Below are positions 8,416-19,228 of a stretch of 64,000 nucleotides of DNA, in pieces. The stretch is from contig CALMNL010000015.1 of assembly GCA_937868765.1 (NCBI GenBank), positions 1 through 64,000 on the forward strand, given 5' to 3'. This DNA comes from an uncultured Desulfatitalea sp. (GTDB taxonomy: Bacteria > Desulfobacterota > Desulfobacteria > Desulfobacterales > Desulfosarcinaceae). A program made the translations under genes and the position numbers. Numbering within the stretch: the stretch's first letter is position 1; every line of letters starts with the position of its first letter. Below the pieces are notes generated by a model. It ran no database searches. It was not told the origin of the DNA and worked only from the letters and a program-made list of their open reading frames with translations.

Positions 8416-10695
8416 ATGAAAAAAAAGCTTGGCTGGTTTGGGTTGGCCTTGTTGTTGGTGATAGTGGCGAGCGGTTGCTCGTCCAAGGAAGAGAAGCTGC
8501 AATCGCATATGCAGCGGGGCAAGAACTATGTCAGCAAGCAGGAATATGCGGCTGCCGAGATCGAGTTCAAGAACGCAATTCAGATCAACCCAGAATCGCT
8601 GGAGGCCAATCTGCAGCTGGCAGAAACGTTTTTGATAGCGGGCAAGGTGCCAGAGGCCTACCAGCAGTACGCGGCAGTGCTAAGGATCGACCCGAACAAC
8701 AAGGAGGCGTTGCTCAAACTAGCCTCTTTCAACCTGCTGGCCCGGAAGTTCGACGATGCCCGCAAGCAGGCGGAGGCGGTTCTGGAAAAAGAGCCGAACA
8801 ATATAGAGGCGCTCTATCTGCTGGCCGGGCTGAATGAGATGCAGGGCGATCCGGGCAAGGCGGCCGAAACTTATCAGCGCATCATCGGCTTGGACGGGTC
8901 CCAGGCGCGGGCTTATATCGGTTTGGCCAGTCTCATGGCGCGGCAGGGAAAGTCCTCGGAGGCCGAAACCTACCTGCTGAAGGCCAATTCCCTGGATGCG
9001 AAGGACAGCAAGACCTGGATGGCGTTGATCGCTTTCTATACTTCGCGCAAGGATTATGAACGAGCCGAAAAGACCATCGACCAGGCTGTCGCGGCGATCC
9101 CCGATGCGGTGGAGCTGCGTATCATGCAGGGCAACCTGCTGGCCCAGCAGAAAAAGAATGCTGCGGCCGAAGCGGCCTTCTTGAAGGCCATCGAAGTGGC
9201 TCCTAAAAATATGACCGCCTATTTGACGGCGGCGCGGTTTTATGATGCGGTCGGCAACCAGGAGAAGGCCAAGGCGATGTACCAGCAGGCCATGGCGCTG
9301 AAGCCGGACGACTACGAGGTCAAAGTCGTTGCCGCGCGCTACTTCTTTAAGATCCGGGAAACGGCCGAAGCCGAAGCGTTGGTGGAAGAGGTGTTGAAGA
9401 TCCGCCCAGGGTATCTGCCGGCGCTGTTGTTCAAGGGCGAGATGCTGGTGCAGAAACGCAGCTGGAACGATGCAATCGCGGTGCTCGATCAGGTGATCGC
9501 CCAGGACAGCAAGTCGGGACAGGCCTATTATTTCAAGGCATTGGCGTATACGGGCAAGGGGGAAGGCCAGGTGGCCAAGGGGGCGCTGCTCAAGGCCGTT
9601 GAACTGAACCCCAACGATGCCCGCGCCAGGTTGTTGCTGGCGGAGTTCCAGCTGAGGGAGCGCGATTTCGCCGGCGCCGAGGAGAGCGCCAGGGACCTGC
9701 TCGGCGTTCTGCCGGACAACTACCAGGTGCTGTTGCTGCTGGGACGCAGCTATGCCGGCCAGGGGAAGCTGGCCGATGCGCAAACCAGTTTCGAGCGGCT
9801 GATTGCTTTGCAGCCTGAAAATCCCCAGGGATATTTTCAGTTGGGAATTATTCAGAGGATGCAAAAGGAGGATGCGGCGGCGTTGGCCAGTTTCGAAAAG
9901 GCTTTGGCGCTGAATCCCAAACTGGTGGATGTGTTTTCGCAGGTGATTGGCCTTGTCGTGGCCAAGAAGGATTTCAAGGGCGCATTGGATAGGTGCGACC
10001 AACAGTTGGCGGTTTTGAAGGATTCGCCGTTTCACCAGGCGTTTGTCCTGAACATCAAGGGCCGGCTCTATGCGGCTCAGAAGATGGCCCAGGAGGCGGA
10101 AAAGGCCTATCAGGCGGCCATCGCGGCCGAGCCCAACTTCAGTCAGCCTTACTATGGTCTGGCGCAGCTGTATATGCAGCGCAAGCAGACGGACAAGGCG
10201 ATCGAGCAGTATACGGCCATGCTGCAGAAGAACCCGGATATGGTGGGCCCCAATATGCTGCTGGGCACGTTGTACGATGCCCAAAAGCAGTTCAACTTGT
10301 CCGAGAAGCACTACCGAGAGGTGCTGCGCATCGATCCGAAGTTCGCGCCGGCGGCCAACAACCTGGCCTTCCTGCTGGCCCAGAAGGGCGACAAGCTGGA
10401 CGAGGCGCTCAGCCTGGCCCAGGCGGCCAAGGCCAAGCTGCCCGAGGATCCCAGCGTGATGGATACCCTGGGCTGGGTGTACTACAAACGCGGGTTGTAC
10501 GATTCGGCCATCGCGGAGTTCAGCGACAGCCTGGAGAAGCTGCCGAACAACCCCAGCGTGCACTATCACATCGGTCTGGCGTATGCGAAGAAGGGCACCG
10601 CGGCTTCGGCCAAAGAGCACTTGAAGAAGGCGCTCGAACTGGATGCGAATTTCGATGGGGCGGATGAGGCGCGGCGGGTTTTGGCCGAGATGTAG
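8416..10695 (+). CDS. TPR-repeat lipoprotein, PrsT-like (PEP-CTERM system)
   Basis: This is a 759-residue lipoprotein made almost wholly of tetratricopeptide repeats. The lipobox VASGC sits at the end of a Leu-rich signal peptide, so the mature protein starts with a lipid-modified cysteine followed by SSKEEK. From there the 34-residue TPR pattern (NPE...A...L, YYKRGLYDSAIAEF) repeats about twenty times to the C-terminus. Length, lipobox and architecture match the TPR lipoprotein of exosortase/EPS loci (PrsT), which probably acts in periplasmic assembly or export of exopolysaccharide. A generic TPR lipoprotein is the alternative. ATG 8416 has GGAG 9-12 nt upstream; the TTG just before it is less likely. 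It is monocistronic, with its own terminator. Confidence 0.8.
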   Translation: MKKKLGWFGLALLLVIVASGCSSKEEKLQSHMQRGKNYVSKQEYAAAEIEFKNAIQINPESLEANLQLAETFLIAGKVPEAYQQYAAVLRIDPNNKEALLKLASFNLLARKFDDARKQAEAVLEKEPNNIEALYLLAGLNEMQGDPGKAAETYQRIIGLDGSQARAYIGLASLMARQGKSSEAETYLLKANSLDAKDSKTWMALIAFYTSRKDYERAEKTIDQAVAAIPDAVELRIMQGNLLAQQKKNAAAEAAFLKAIEVAPKNMTAYLTAARFYDAVGNQEKAKAMYQQAMALKPDDYEVKVVAARYFFKIRETAEAEALVEEVLKIRPGYLPALLFKGEMLVQKRSWNDAIAVLDQVIAQDSKSGQAYYFKALAYTGKGEGQVAKGALLKAVELNPNDARARLLLAEFQLRERDFAGAEESARDLLGVLPDNYQVLLLLGRSYAGQGKLADAQTSFERLIALQPENPQGYFQLGIIQRMQKEDAAALASFEKALALNPKLVDVFSQVIGLVVAKKDFKGALDRCDQQLAVLKDSPFHQAFVLNIKGRLYAAQKMAQEAEKAYQAAIAAEPNFSQPYYGLAQLYMQRKQTDKAIEQYTAMLQKNPDMVGPNMLLGTLYDAQKQFNLSEKHYREVLRIDPKFAPAANNLAFLLAQKGDKLDEALSLAQAAKAKLPEDPSVMDTLGWVYYKRGLYDSAIAEFSDSLEKLPNNPSVHYHIGLAYAKKGTAASAKEHLKKALELDANFDGADEARRVLAEM

Positions 10696-10736
10696 CAGGT
10701 TTTTCTAAGCGACGCGCAAACCTTTGTTACTTGAGA

Positions 10737-10765
10737 GGCAGCCTTCGGGCTGCCTTTCTTATTTT
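10737..10765 (+). terminator. Intrinsic terminator after the TPR lipoprotein gene
   Basis: GGCAGCC-TTCG-GGCTGCC forms a 7-bp stem with a stable UUCG-type loop, followed by TTTCTTATTTT. It lies 42 nt after the lipoprotein stop codon. Confidence 0.9.
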
Positions 10766-10773
10766 CGTTGCCT

Positions 10774-11181
10774 TCATTGCAGGAGCCAGTTTTCCGAATT
10801 CAAGTCATCGATTCTATCGAAGGCCTTTGTGTTCCCCGTTACCAGAATGAAATCTCCTGCAATTGCAATGGCGGCGATTTCGAGGTCGGCCAATGACAGC
10901 GGTTGTCCTCTTTGTTCAAGCTCCGCGCGCAGTTTGCCGCAGATGTAAGCTGCCTTGGCATCAAAATCGACGATATTTACGGCTGGCAGCAAGATTTCTT
11001 CCAGATTTTTTAAATGATATTGGGGGTGTCCGCTCTTTATGGCTCCGTAGACGATTTCCGATATGGTAATCGTACTGATGTACTGTTCGTCCTCCGAGAT
11101 ATGTTTGAGGCGTTCGATCAGGCGTATTGAAGGTCTGGGCTTTAAAACATTTGTGATGATATCCGTATCAAACAGGTACAT
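10774..11181 (-). CDS. vapC: VapC-type PIN-domain RNase toxin
   Basis: The 135-residue PIN-domain protein is predicted to be a Mg-dependent ribonuclease toxin. Conserved acids are visible: D5/D7 in MYLFDTDIITNVL, E in TITISEIVYGA, D near LSLADLEIAAIA and the last in ILVTGNTKAFDRI. ATG 11181 was chosen because the fold starts there and because this start overlaps the antitoxin end by 14 nt, the usual coupled arrangement. A longer upstream frame lacks family support. The antitoxin is the gene immediately upstream. Confidence 0.88.
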   Translation of the reverse strand: MYLFDTDIITNVLKPRPSIRLIERLKHISEDEQYISTITISEIVYGAIKSGHPQYHLKNLEEILLPAVNIVDFDAKAAYICGKLRAELEQRGQPLSLADLEIAAIAIAGDFILVTGNTKAFDRIDDLNSENWLLQ

Positions 11182-11446
11182 CTCTGCCGCTTCCTCCCTT
11201 ATTACGAAGTGATTCAAGATTATCGAGTTGTCCGGCCACCTCATCGAATCCTTTCCATTTGCCGGCCAGCGAGGCGAGGCCTTTGCGGCGAGCAGCTTGC
11301 TCAATGATCCGTAGGTCTTCAATGCTGACTAGGGCCGCTACGGGTTTATTGCGGCGCGTGATGATGACCTTTTCCTTGCTGTGGGTGCTTTTGGCGATCA
11401 GTTCGGACAAATGGCTTTTGGCTTCTGCAACGGATACTTTGGGCAT
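11168..11446 (-). CDS. Phd/YefM-type antitoxin of the vapC pair
   Basis: This is a 92-residue antitoxin. The N-terminal DNA-binding part has the Phd/YefM signature VSVAEAKSHLSELI, then a strand with VIITRRNKPVAALVS. The C-terminal tail (KWKGFDEVAGQLDNL) would wrap the toxin. The protein should bind both VapC and its own promoter, where TGGTCA/TGACTA repeats are seen. GGAGG precedes the ATG by 9 nt. Confidence 0.88.
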   Translation of the reverse strand: MPKVSVAEAKSHLSELIAKSTHSKEKVIITRRNKPVAALVSIEDLRIIEQAARRKGLASLAGKWKGFDEVAGQLDNLESLRNKGGSGRDVPV

Positions 11447-11476
11447 ATCGAGCCTCCTGGAGACAAACCGGATAAA

Positions 11477-11530
11477 TGGTCAAAATGGTCATATTGACTA
11501 TTTTATAGTTGGTCCTGGGTTGCGTGTCAA
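11477..11530 (-). promoter_or_regulatory. vapBC promoter with operator repeats
   Basis: On the minus strand TTGACA (11530-11525) and TATAAA (11507-11502) are exactly 17 nt apart. Just downstream, at the expected transcription start, are TAGTCA-ATA-TGACCA (11500-11486) and a further TGACCA (11482-11477). These are likely binding sites of the antitoxin for autorepression. The -35 box overlaps the stop codon of the upstream hydrolase gene. Confidence 0.7.
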
Positions 11531-12261
11531 CTTGCCTTTTTTGCCGAGTTGCCGCTCCGGAACCACGCCGTGCAAGCCTCGATGAATTGAGCTTGGCAGT
11601 CGGGATCGCTCAGGCGGTGGTCGCCGCCGCTGAAGATTATGAGCTTTTTGGGGTCGCGGGCAGCCGCGAAGATCTGGCGGGCGTGGTCGCAGGGGACGAT
11701 TTCGTCGTTTTCCGAATGCAGGACGAGGATGTTTTTCAGCAGGGGCAGCTGCGGACGGATGTCGAAGGCCAGGGCTTCCAGCTCGTTGGTGCTCAGGGCG
11801 TTGTGGGCCTGGATCTGGTCGGCGGCGGCTTGTTGATGTACTGTGCGGCTGGTGATGGGGGAGGCATAGGTGACCAGGCGCGGCACCGGGTGGTCCGCAG
11901 CCACGGCCATGACGATGGTACCGCCGAAGCTGCTGCCGAAGAGGCCGGCCAGACCGCCGATGGCGGAATGGCTTTGCATTGCCTGGATGGCGTGGTAAAG
12001 ATCCCGGCAGCGATCCGTCAGGAGCGTGCGGCTGTTCCAGGCTCCCTGGCTTTCGCCGCAGCCGCGGTGGTCGAAGCGCAGATAGGCGATGCTCATGCGG
12101 TTCAGGGCCTCGGCCAGGGCAATCTGCTTGGGCGACTGGCGGTTGGCCAGCAGGCCGTGGCAGCCAATGACCACGGGGCAGCGGTTTTTGTCGGGAAGGT
12201 GGAGGTCGCCGACCAGTTGATAGCCGTCGGAGGTGAATCGGATGGTTTGTTGGGTCGGCAT
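11527..12261 (-). CDS. Alpha/beta hydrolase, copy B (intact)
   Basis: The 244-residue soluble serine hydrolase has a complete triad: S111 in the nucleophile elbow GSSFGG, an acid at D186 in ENDEIVP, and a histidine near 218 in GGDHRLSD. The oxyanion-hole motif GCHGLLANR follows the second strand, and FDHRGCGES comes next. This type is often annotated as an OsmC-linked or feruloyl-esterase-like hydrolase; the substrate is unknown. There is no signal peptide. The gene is divergent from rlmD, with 45 bp between the starts, so the promoters overlap. MPTQQ is chosen as start because copy A begins the same way. Confidence 0.88.
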   Translation of the reverse strand: MPTQQTIRFTSDGYQLVGDLHLPDKNRCPVVIGCHGLLANRQSPKQIALAEALNRMSIAYLRFDHRGCGESQGAWNSRTLLTDRCRDLYHAIQAMQSHSAIGGLAGLFGSSFGGTIVMAVAADHPVPRLVTYASPITSRTVHQQAAADQIQAHNALSTNELEALAFDIRPQLPLLKNILVLHSENDEIVPCDHARQIFAAARDPKKLIIFSGGDHRLSDPDCQAQFIEACTAWFRSGNSAKKAS

Positions 12262-12306
12262 TTCAGACCTCTTTTGGAGAGTTGAAAGTAGAAACAGGTC
12301 CATATC

Positions 12307-13698
12307 ATGACGGTCAAAAAGGGACAACTGATCGAACTCACCATTGACCAGGTCGCCTTCGGCGGCAAAGGGATCACCCGCGTGGAGGGCATGGCGGTCT
12401 TCGTGGACGCGACCGTTCCGGGCGATCGGGTCCTGGCGCAGGTGGTCAAGAAAAAGAAGAACTATGCCGAGGCGCGGGTGGTGGAGAGGCTGGCGCCGTC
12501 TCCCCAGCGGGTCAAGGCACCCTGTCCGTACAGCGGGCATTGCGGCGGCTGCAAGTGGCAGTTCCTGGACTATCCGTATCAGCTGATCTACAAACAGCAG
12601 CATGTTCGGGATGCCTTGGAACACATCGCATTGATCAGGGGGGTGCCGGTGCACCCGACCATCGGCAGCGAGAAAATTTTCAGCTACCGCAACAAGATGG
12701 AGTTTTCCTGCTCCACCCTGCGCTGGCTGTTGCCCGAAGAGCTGAGGCGGGAGGATGTGGTCCAGGGTATGGCTCTGGGGCTGCATGTGCCGGGGACTTT
12801 CGACAAGGTGATGGATATCGAGGCCTGCCTGTTGCAGCCGGATCTGGGCAACCGCATTCTTTGCGATGTGCGCAGATACATCCAAGCCTCACAGCTGCCG
12901 GTGTACGGCTTGCGCAGCCACGAAGGATTCTGGCGATTCCTGGTGCTGCGCCATTCAGTGGCGTTGGACCAATGGATGGTCAATATCGTGACTGCCTGGG
13001 AGGCCTTGGACGAGGTACGGCCGTTGGCCGAGGCGCTGGCGGCGCGTTATCCCAACATCGTCACGTTGGTGAACAACATCACGGCGCGGGTTTCCGGGGT
13101 CGCCACCGGCGAGCGGGAGATTTTTCTCGTCGGCGACGGGGTGATCCTGGATAAGATCGGCCCGTTTACGTTCGAGTTGTCGGCCAACTCGTTTTTTCAG
13201 ACCAACACCCGGGGTGCGGAGCATCTATATGATGCGGTCAAGCGCTATGCCGGTCTTACGGGGAGCGAAACGGTTCTGGATCTGTATTGCGGCACGGGTA
13301 CGATCGCCATCTACCTCGCAGCCGAAGCCAAGGAGGTGATCGGTCTCGAGGTGGTGGCAGGGGCAGTGGAAGATGCCCGCCGCAACTGCAGGCGCAACGG
13401 TATCGAGAACTGCCGCTTCATCGCCGGCGACGTGCGCCATACGCTGCCCCAGGCGGGGTTGTGCCCGGATGTGATGGTCATCGACCCTCCCAGATCCGGT
13501 ATGCATGCCGATGTGGTGCAACAAGTCATGGCATTGGGGTCACGCAAGATCGTCTACGTGTCGTGCAACCCGGCCACCATGGCCCGGGACCTGGTTCTAA
13601 TCAAAGATGCCTACGAGGTGGTGGAGGTGCAGCCGGTGGACATGTTCCCCCACACCTTTCACATCGAGGCGGTGGCGCTGTTGAACAAGAAGTCCTAA
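12307..13698 (+). CDS. rlmD: 23S rRNA (uracil-5-)-methyltransferase RlmD (RumA), copy B
   Basis: The 463-residue enzyme should use SAM to methylate C5 of a uracil in 23S rRNA (U1939 in E. coli numbering). Domains in order: an N-terminal TRAM-like RNA-binding segment (QVAFGGKGITRVEGMAVFV); a [4Fe-4S] site with C73, C79 and C82 plus a cysteine in DIEACLLQP; a central domain; and the Rossmann methyltransferase with LDLYCGTGTIAIYL. The catalytic motifs are DPPRSGMHADVV and VSCNPATMARDL, with the nucleophilic cysteine in the latter. Length fits the family. RlmD and related TrmA/RlmC enzymes share this fold, so the exact uracil is inferred. Confidence 0.9.
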   Translation: MTVKKGQLIELTIDQVAFGGKGITRVEGMAVFVDATVPGDRVLAQVVKKKKNYAEARVVERLAPSPQRVKAPCPYSGHCGGCKWQFLDYPYQLIYKQQHVRDALEHIALIRGVPVHPTIGSEKIFSYRNKMEFSCSTLRWLLPEELRREDVVQGMALGLHVPGTFDKVMDIEACLLQPDLGNRILCDVRRYIQASQLPVYGLRSHEGFWRFLVLRHSVALDQWMVNIVTAWEALDEVRPLAEALAARYPNIVTLVNNITARVSGVATGEREIFLVGDGVILDKIGPFTFELSANSFFQTNTRGAEHLYDAVKRYAGLTGSETVLDLYCGTGTIAIYLAAEAKEVIGLEVVAGAVEDARRNCRRNGIENCRFIAGDVRHTLPQAGLCPDVMVIDPPRSGMHADVVQQVMALGSRKIVYVSCNPATMARDLVLIKDAYEVVEVQPVDMFPHTFHIEAVALLNKKS

Positions 13699-13776
13699 CG
13701 GAAGAGATCATCAAGGATTGAAACCATTATCGAAACGGCCTGGCGCTGGCATAGCCGGCAGGGATAATCTGCCATG

Positions 13777-14205
13777 CTATCTCCATTCCTTAGGGATCAT
13801 ATCCTGGAGAAAACAAGAAACATCAAATTGTTTGATAGCATTGTGGGCTTTTTTATCGAAGGTAAGCCACTGGCCCCCCAATTCCTTGGCCAATGACGCA
13901 TAACAGGCGTCGTATCCGGTCAGGCCGCAACGCAGGAAGGGTTCTGCGCCGTTTGCCAGCTCCTCGGTCATGGGATGGCGTAACATGCCTGACTGAAGGA
14001 TGGGGATGATGCCTTGGCTGAATGCCTTCAGGCCGTCCGGATGCGCCCTTTGAAGCACCGAGAATACCTCGAAACAGAAAAGCTCTGGCACCGCGAACGA
14101 TTCCGGATCTTCTATCAGTCTTTCGAGCACCTGCTCCGCATTGGGGTGTGTTTCCTCTTCCAATAGCCATTTGACCGCAACGGAAGCGTCGATAACGTAG
14201 ATCAT
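13777..14205 (-). CDS. PIN-domain toxin (VapC-like), second pair
   Basis: This is a 142-residue PIN protein. It starts IYVIDASVAVKWL with the first aspartate at D6, followed by E in ELFCFEVFSVLQRA. The third and fourth acids are in LTGYDACYASLAKEL and WLTFDKKAHN. It is a predicted Mg-dependent RNase toxin, only distantly similar to the VapC at 10774, so the two pairs are independent acquisitions rather than a duplication. The ATG overlaps the antitoxin stop by 4 nt (ATGA), a sign of translational coupling. Confidence 0.88.
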   Translation of the reverse strand: MIYVIDASVAVKWLLEEETHPNAEQVLERLIEDPESFAVPELFCFEVFSVLQRAHPDGLKAFSQGIIPILQSGMLRHPMTEELANGAEPFLRCGLTGYDACYASLAKELGGQWLTFDKKAHNAIKQFDVSCFLQDMIPKEWR

Positions 14206-14474
14206 CGATCATATCCCCTTAATTGCCTCAATATTTCTATGCTGCTTCTGTTACCATGCCTTTTCAGCTTCTGGCCCCTGATCTTCTCAAGCAGTTCGGA
14301 TTTTTTCTGGTGGGCCTGCCAATCGACGAAACGCTTTTCGAATTGTTCGGGTGTGATCAGGACGCCTCGAATTTTTCTGCCTTTGCTGATCAGAATAGGC
14401 TCTCCGGTGGCATTGAGTCGATCCAAGATCTCGCCTAAATGATTCCGAACCTTTAATGCGTTGACAGCTTCCAT
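14202..14474 (-). CDS. Phd/YefM-like antitoxin, second pair
   Basis: This is a 90-residue antitoxin. MEAVNALKVRNHLGEILDRL is the Phd-type DNA-binding start, followed by GEPILISKGRKIRGVLITPE and a charged C-terminal helix (LEKIRGQKLKRHG). It precedes and overlaps the PIN toxin gene. Its own operator is probably the TGTATA repeat cluster upstream. Confidence 0.85.
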   Translation of the reverse strand: MEAVNALKVRNHLGEILDRLNATGEPILISKGRKIRGVLITPEQFEKRFVDWQAHQKKSELLEKIRGQKLKRHGNRSSIEILRQLRGYDR

Positions 14475-14504
14475 AATGCACCTCTTGATTGTGTAGACGT
14501 AAAG

Positions 14505-14522
14505 TGTATATGTGTATATACA
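14505..14522 (-). promoter_or_regulatory. Palindromic operator candidate upstream of second TA pair
   Basis: TGTATATACA (14513-14522) is a perfect 10-bp palindrome, and a second TGTATAT begins exactly 8 nt before it at 14505. The cluster lies 31-48 nt upstream of the antitoxin start, where an autorepressor site is expected. Confidence 0.5.
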
Positions 14523-14565
14523 TCTTTATGGGCGAGTCGTCAACTGGAGGCAACCCCAGGAATTA

Positions 14566-14621
14566 AGAATCCAGAATTCAGAATGGCCTTGGAACATTCA
14601 TTCTTCTGAATTCTGGATTCT
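14566..14621. repeat. 18-bp perfect inverted repeat
   Basis: AGAATCCAGAATTCAGAA (14566-14583) is repeated in reverse complement at 14604-14621 around a 20-nt loop. It lies between the TA promoter and the end of acnA. It has the look of an interspersed extragenic repeat and no T-run. Confidence 0.65.
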
Positions 14622-14643
14622 GTATTTTCGGTTCGAGACCCTG

Positions 14644-14699
14644 AAGCCCCGCAATCCAACAGGATTAACTCCTTGAATGGATTGCGGGGCTTTTTGTTT

Positions 14700-14700
<1 letters not shown>
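14644..14700 (+). terminator. Strong stem-loop with T-run on the plus strand
   Basis: AAGCCCCGCAATCCA (14644-14658) pairs perfectly with TGGATTGCGGGGCTT (14678-14692), followed by TTTGTTTT. The T-run favours termination of plus-strand transcripts, but the flanking genes (acnA, second TA pair) are on the minus strand. On the minus strand it is a stem directly after the acnA stop, without a U-tract. Confidence 0.6.
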
Positions 14701-17447
<2,747 letters not shown>

Positions 17448-17801
17448 GGGCGCTCCCTTTTTTAAAGGTATCAAAATTGGTTTGAAACCACCTCGGTGGG
17501 GTAAAAACGGGTGTTATAACAAACCGATCTCAAAAACAAGCATCGGCCGAAGCCGTGTTCCGTGGTGGAAACGCTGCTACAATAAGGGCCTGTGTAATGC
17601 TTGGCAAGGGCTCAGGTCCCGATCTGGCTGGTTGACTTGAATGCTGGTGATGTCATACAGTGGACACCTTATCCATCGGCGGGTTGGCCTTCGGCCCCTG
17701 CCATACTCTGAAAAATACCGTTGATAAACGCTTCTGGTTCGCGTTCCAGGTGCATGATGCCAAAGCCCGGTGGGAAAACCGTTTCAATGAGGAGCGATTG
17801 C
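17448..17801. other. Divergent intergenic region acnA / outer-membrane gene
   Basis: These 354 bases carry the promoters of both divergent genes. On the plus strand there is one reasonable sigma-70-like pair near 17632-17661 (listed separately). I see no riboswitch, small gene or strong hairpin. Confidence 0.5.
17632..17661 (+). promoter_or_regulatory. Possible sigma-70 promoter of the outer-membrane gene
   Basis: TTGACT (17632-17637) and TACAGT (17656-17661) are separated by 18 nt, placing a start near 17668, about 135 nt ahead of the coding start. The match is moderate. Confidence 0.35.
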
Positions 17802-19112
17802 ATGAAAAAAATCCTGATTGTGCTGTTGATACTCTTTACCTCTTATTCCATGGTGTCGGCGGAAATCACCTTCAGCCCCAGGGTCCGCGTGACCGAAGAA
17901 TATACCGACAACCTTTTTCTGTCTCCCGACAACGAGGAGGACGATTTTATCACCACCACCGGCGTGGGGGCCTCGTTGGGCTTCCGAGGGGCCACGGCCG
18001 CCCTGACCCTCGCCTACGATCCGGAATACGCTTTTTACCGGGAGTTCGACAACTTGAATGCCTGGCGCCATTACGCCACCATGGACAGCTATTGGCAGAT
18101 GACGCGCTTTACCCGGCTTGCCGTCACGGACCGGTTCACGATCTCAGACGATCCGGCGGACGACATCGAGATGGCGATCCAGGACCGCGGGCGCAACCGC
18201 TACACCCGCAATACGGCCCACGCCGGGATCATCCACCAGTTCGGCCGGGAAGACTCCGTCGAACTGGGGTACAATCACACCATCCTGGAAAACAAGCTGG
18301 CGACGGAGGAAGACAACCAGAGCCACAATCCCTACCTGGACTTCATTTCGTGGTTCCTGGACAATCGATATGGCTTGCAGCTGCACGGCGACTATACCCG
18401 GGGGATGTTCGACCTGTCCGACGATTTCGACAGCTGGCGTGGCGAGATCCGCTTGCGCAAGCGCTTTTCGCGCCGCTTCGACATGTTCTTATACTATTCC
18501 CATATGGTAACCAATTATGACCATGAGCCCGATGCCATCGACCGGTATGAAGTATCGGATTATGTGGTCTACAATCCCGGTGCGGGGTTCAATTACGTGG
18601 CCGGCGAGGACACCGATATTTCCGTGGCCGTGGGATATGCATACCGGGATCGGGAGGACATCCAGACCGACGCCGGGCCCATCCCGGTGGACAATGACGA
18701 GGGACCGATCATCACCACTGATTTGCGGACGGCCTGGATCTATCCACGGGGCCTGATCGGACTCACGGCTAGCAGCGGCTACACCCAGGATACATATTCC
18801 ACCGACAACCTGGGTTTCAATGTCTACGGCGGGCTCACCGGCCGGGCAGAGTACGGATTCACCAACCGCTTTAGAGGGGACGTCCATGCCGAGTACCGCT
18901 ATGTCCGCTACCTGGACGAAGACCCTGTGACCGAAGATCATTATGTCAGTGCCGGACCGGGACTTGGGTACCAGGCGTTGCCCTGGATGCGCTTTCGCCT
19001 GGAGTATACCTATCGCACCGTTTTTTCCGATACCCCGGAGGACGAATACACCGAAAACCGTGCCATGCTTTCGCTCATCCTGGAGCCTGCCACCCCCTGG
19101 CGCTGGAATTAG
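17802..19112 (+). CDS. Outer-membrane beta-barrel protein, function unknown
   Basis: This is a 436-residue secreted protein with a signal peptide over residues 1-20 (MKKILIVLLILF, cut after VSA). The mature part consists of alternating aromatic/polar strands (ITFSPRVRVTEEYTDNLFL, YGLQLHGDYTRGMFDL, FRLEYTYRTVFSD) spaced by acidic turns, as in 14- to 18-stranded outer-membrane barrels. The start 'RVRVTEEYTDNLFLS' resembles the outer-membrane barrel proteins associated with exosortase/PEP-CTERM loci, which may export polysaccharide; this is an inference from style. The last residue is not the classic C-terminal Phe, but RWN ends with an aromatic-rich strand. GAGGAG precedes the ATG. Monocistronic. 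Confidence 0.75.
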   Translation: MKKILIVLLILFTSYSMVSAEITFSPRVRVTEEYTDNLFLSPDNEEDDFITTTGVGASLGFRGATAALTLAYDPEYAFYREFDNLNAWRHYATMDSYWQMTRFTRLAVTDRFTISDDPADDIEMAIQDRGRNRYTRNTAHAGIIHQFGREDSVELGYNHTILENKLATEEDNQSHNPYLDFISWFLDNRYGLQLHGDYTRGMFDLSDDFDSWRGEIRLRKRFSRRFDMFLYYSHMVTNYDHEPDAIDRYEVSDYVVYNPGAGFNYVAGEDTDISVAVGYAYRDREDIQTDAGPIPVDNDEGPIITTDLRTAWIYPRGLIGLTASSGYTQDTYSTDNLGFNVYGGLTGRAEYGFTNRFRGDVHAEYRYVRYLDEDPVTEDHYVSAGPGLGYQALPWMRFRLEYTYRTVFSDTPEDEYTENRAMLSLILEPATPWRWN

Positions 19113-19143
19113 CAGCGGTCGATATCCATGCCGAGACAGTCTT

Positions 19144-19178
19144 TCGGCCGCGGGGCTTCCCGCAAGCCCCGCGGCCGA
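19144..19178. repeat. 15-bp perfect GC-rich stem-loop between convergent genes
   Basis: TCGGCCGCGGGGCTT and AAGCCCCGCGGCCGA pair perfectly around a 5-nt loop, between the ends of the outer-membrane gene and the rubrerythrin gene. It has no T-run, but position and stability suit a bidirectional transcript end or mRNA 3' protection. Confidence 0.65.
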
Positions 19179-19228
19179 GAGAGAGGGGCGAGCATTCAGG
19201 TTAGGGTTCTTCCCTGGCTGAAAAGCAG

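Larger units (their letters stand above)
11527..13698. repeat. Segmental duplication, copy B (intact)
   Basis: This is the second copy of the divergent hydrolase/rlmD pair, in direct orientation to copy A and about 3.7 kb from its end. The intergenic region is shorter here (45 bp against 79 bp). Both genes are intact. Confidence 0.9.

Noticed and set aside
8719-10620. 633-codon minus-strand open frame opposite the TPR lipoprotein
   Set aside because: Shadow of the repeat-rich TPR gene; no start signal or family motif.
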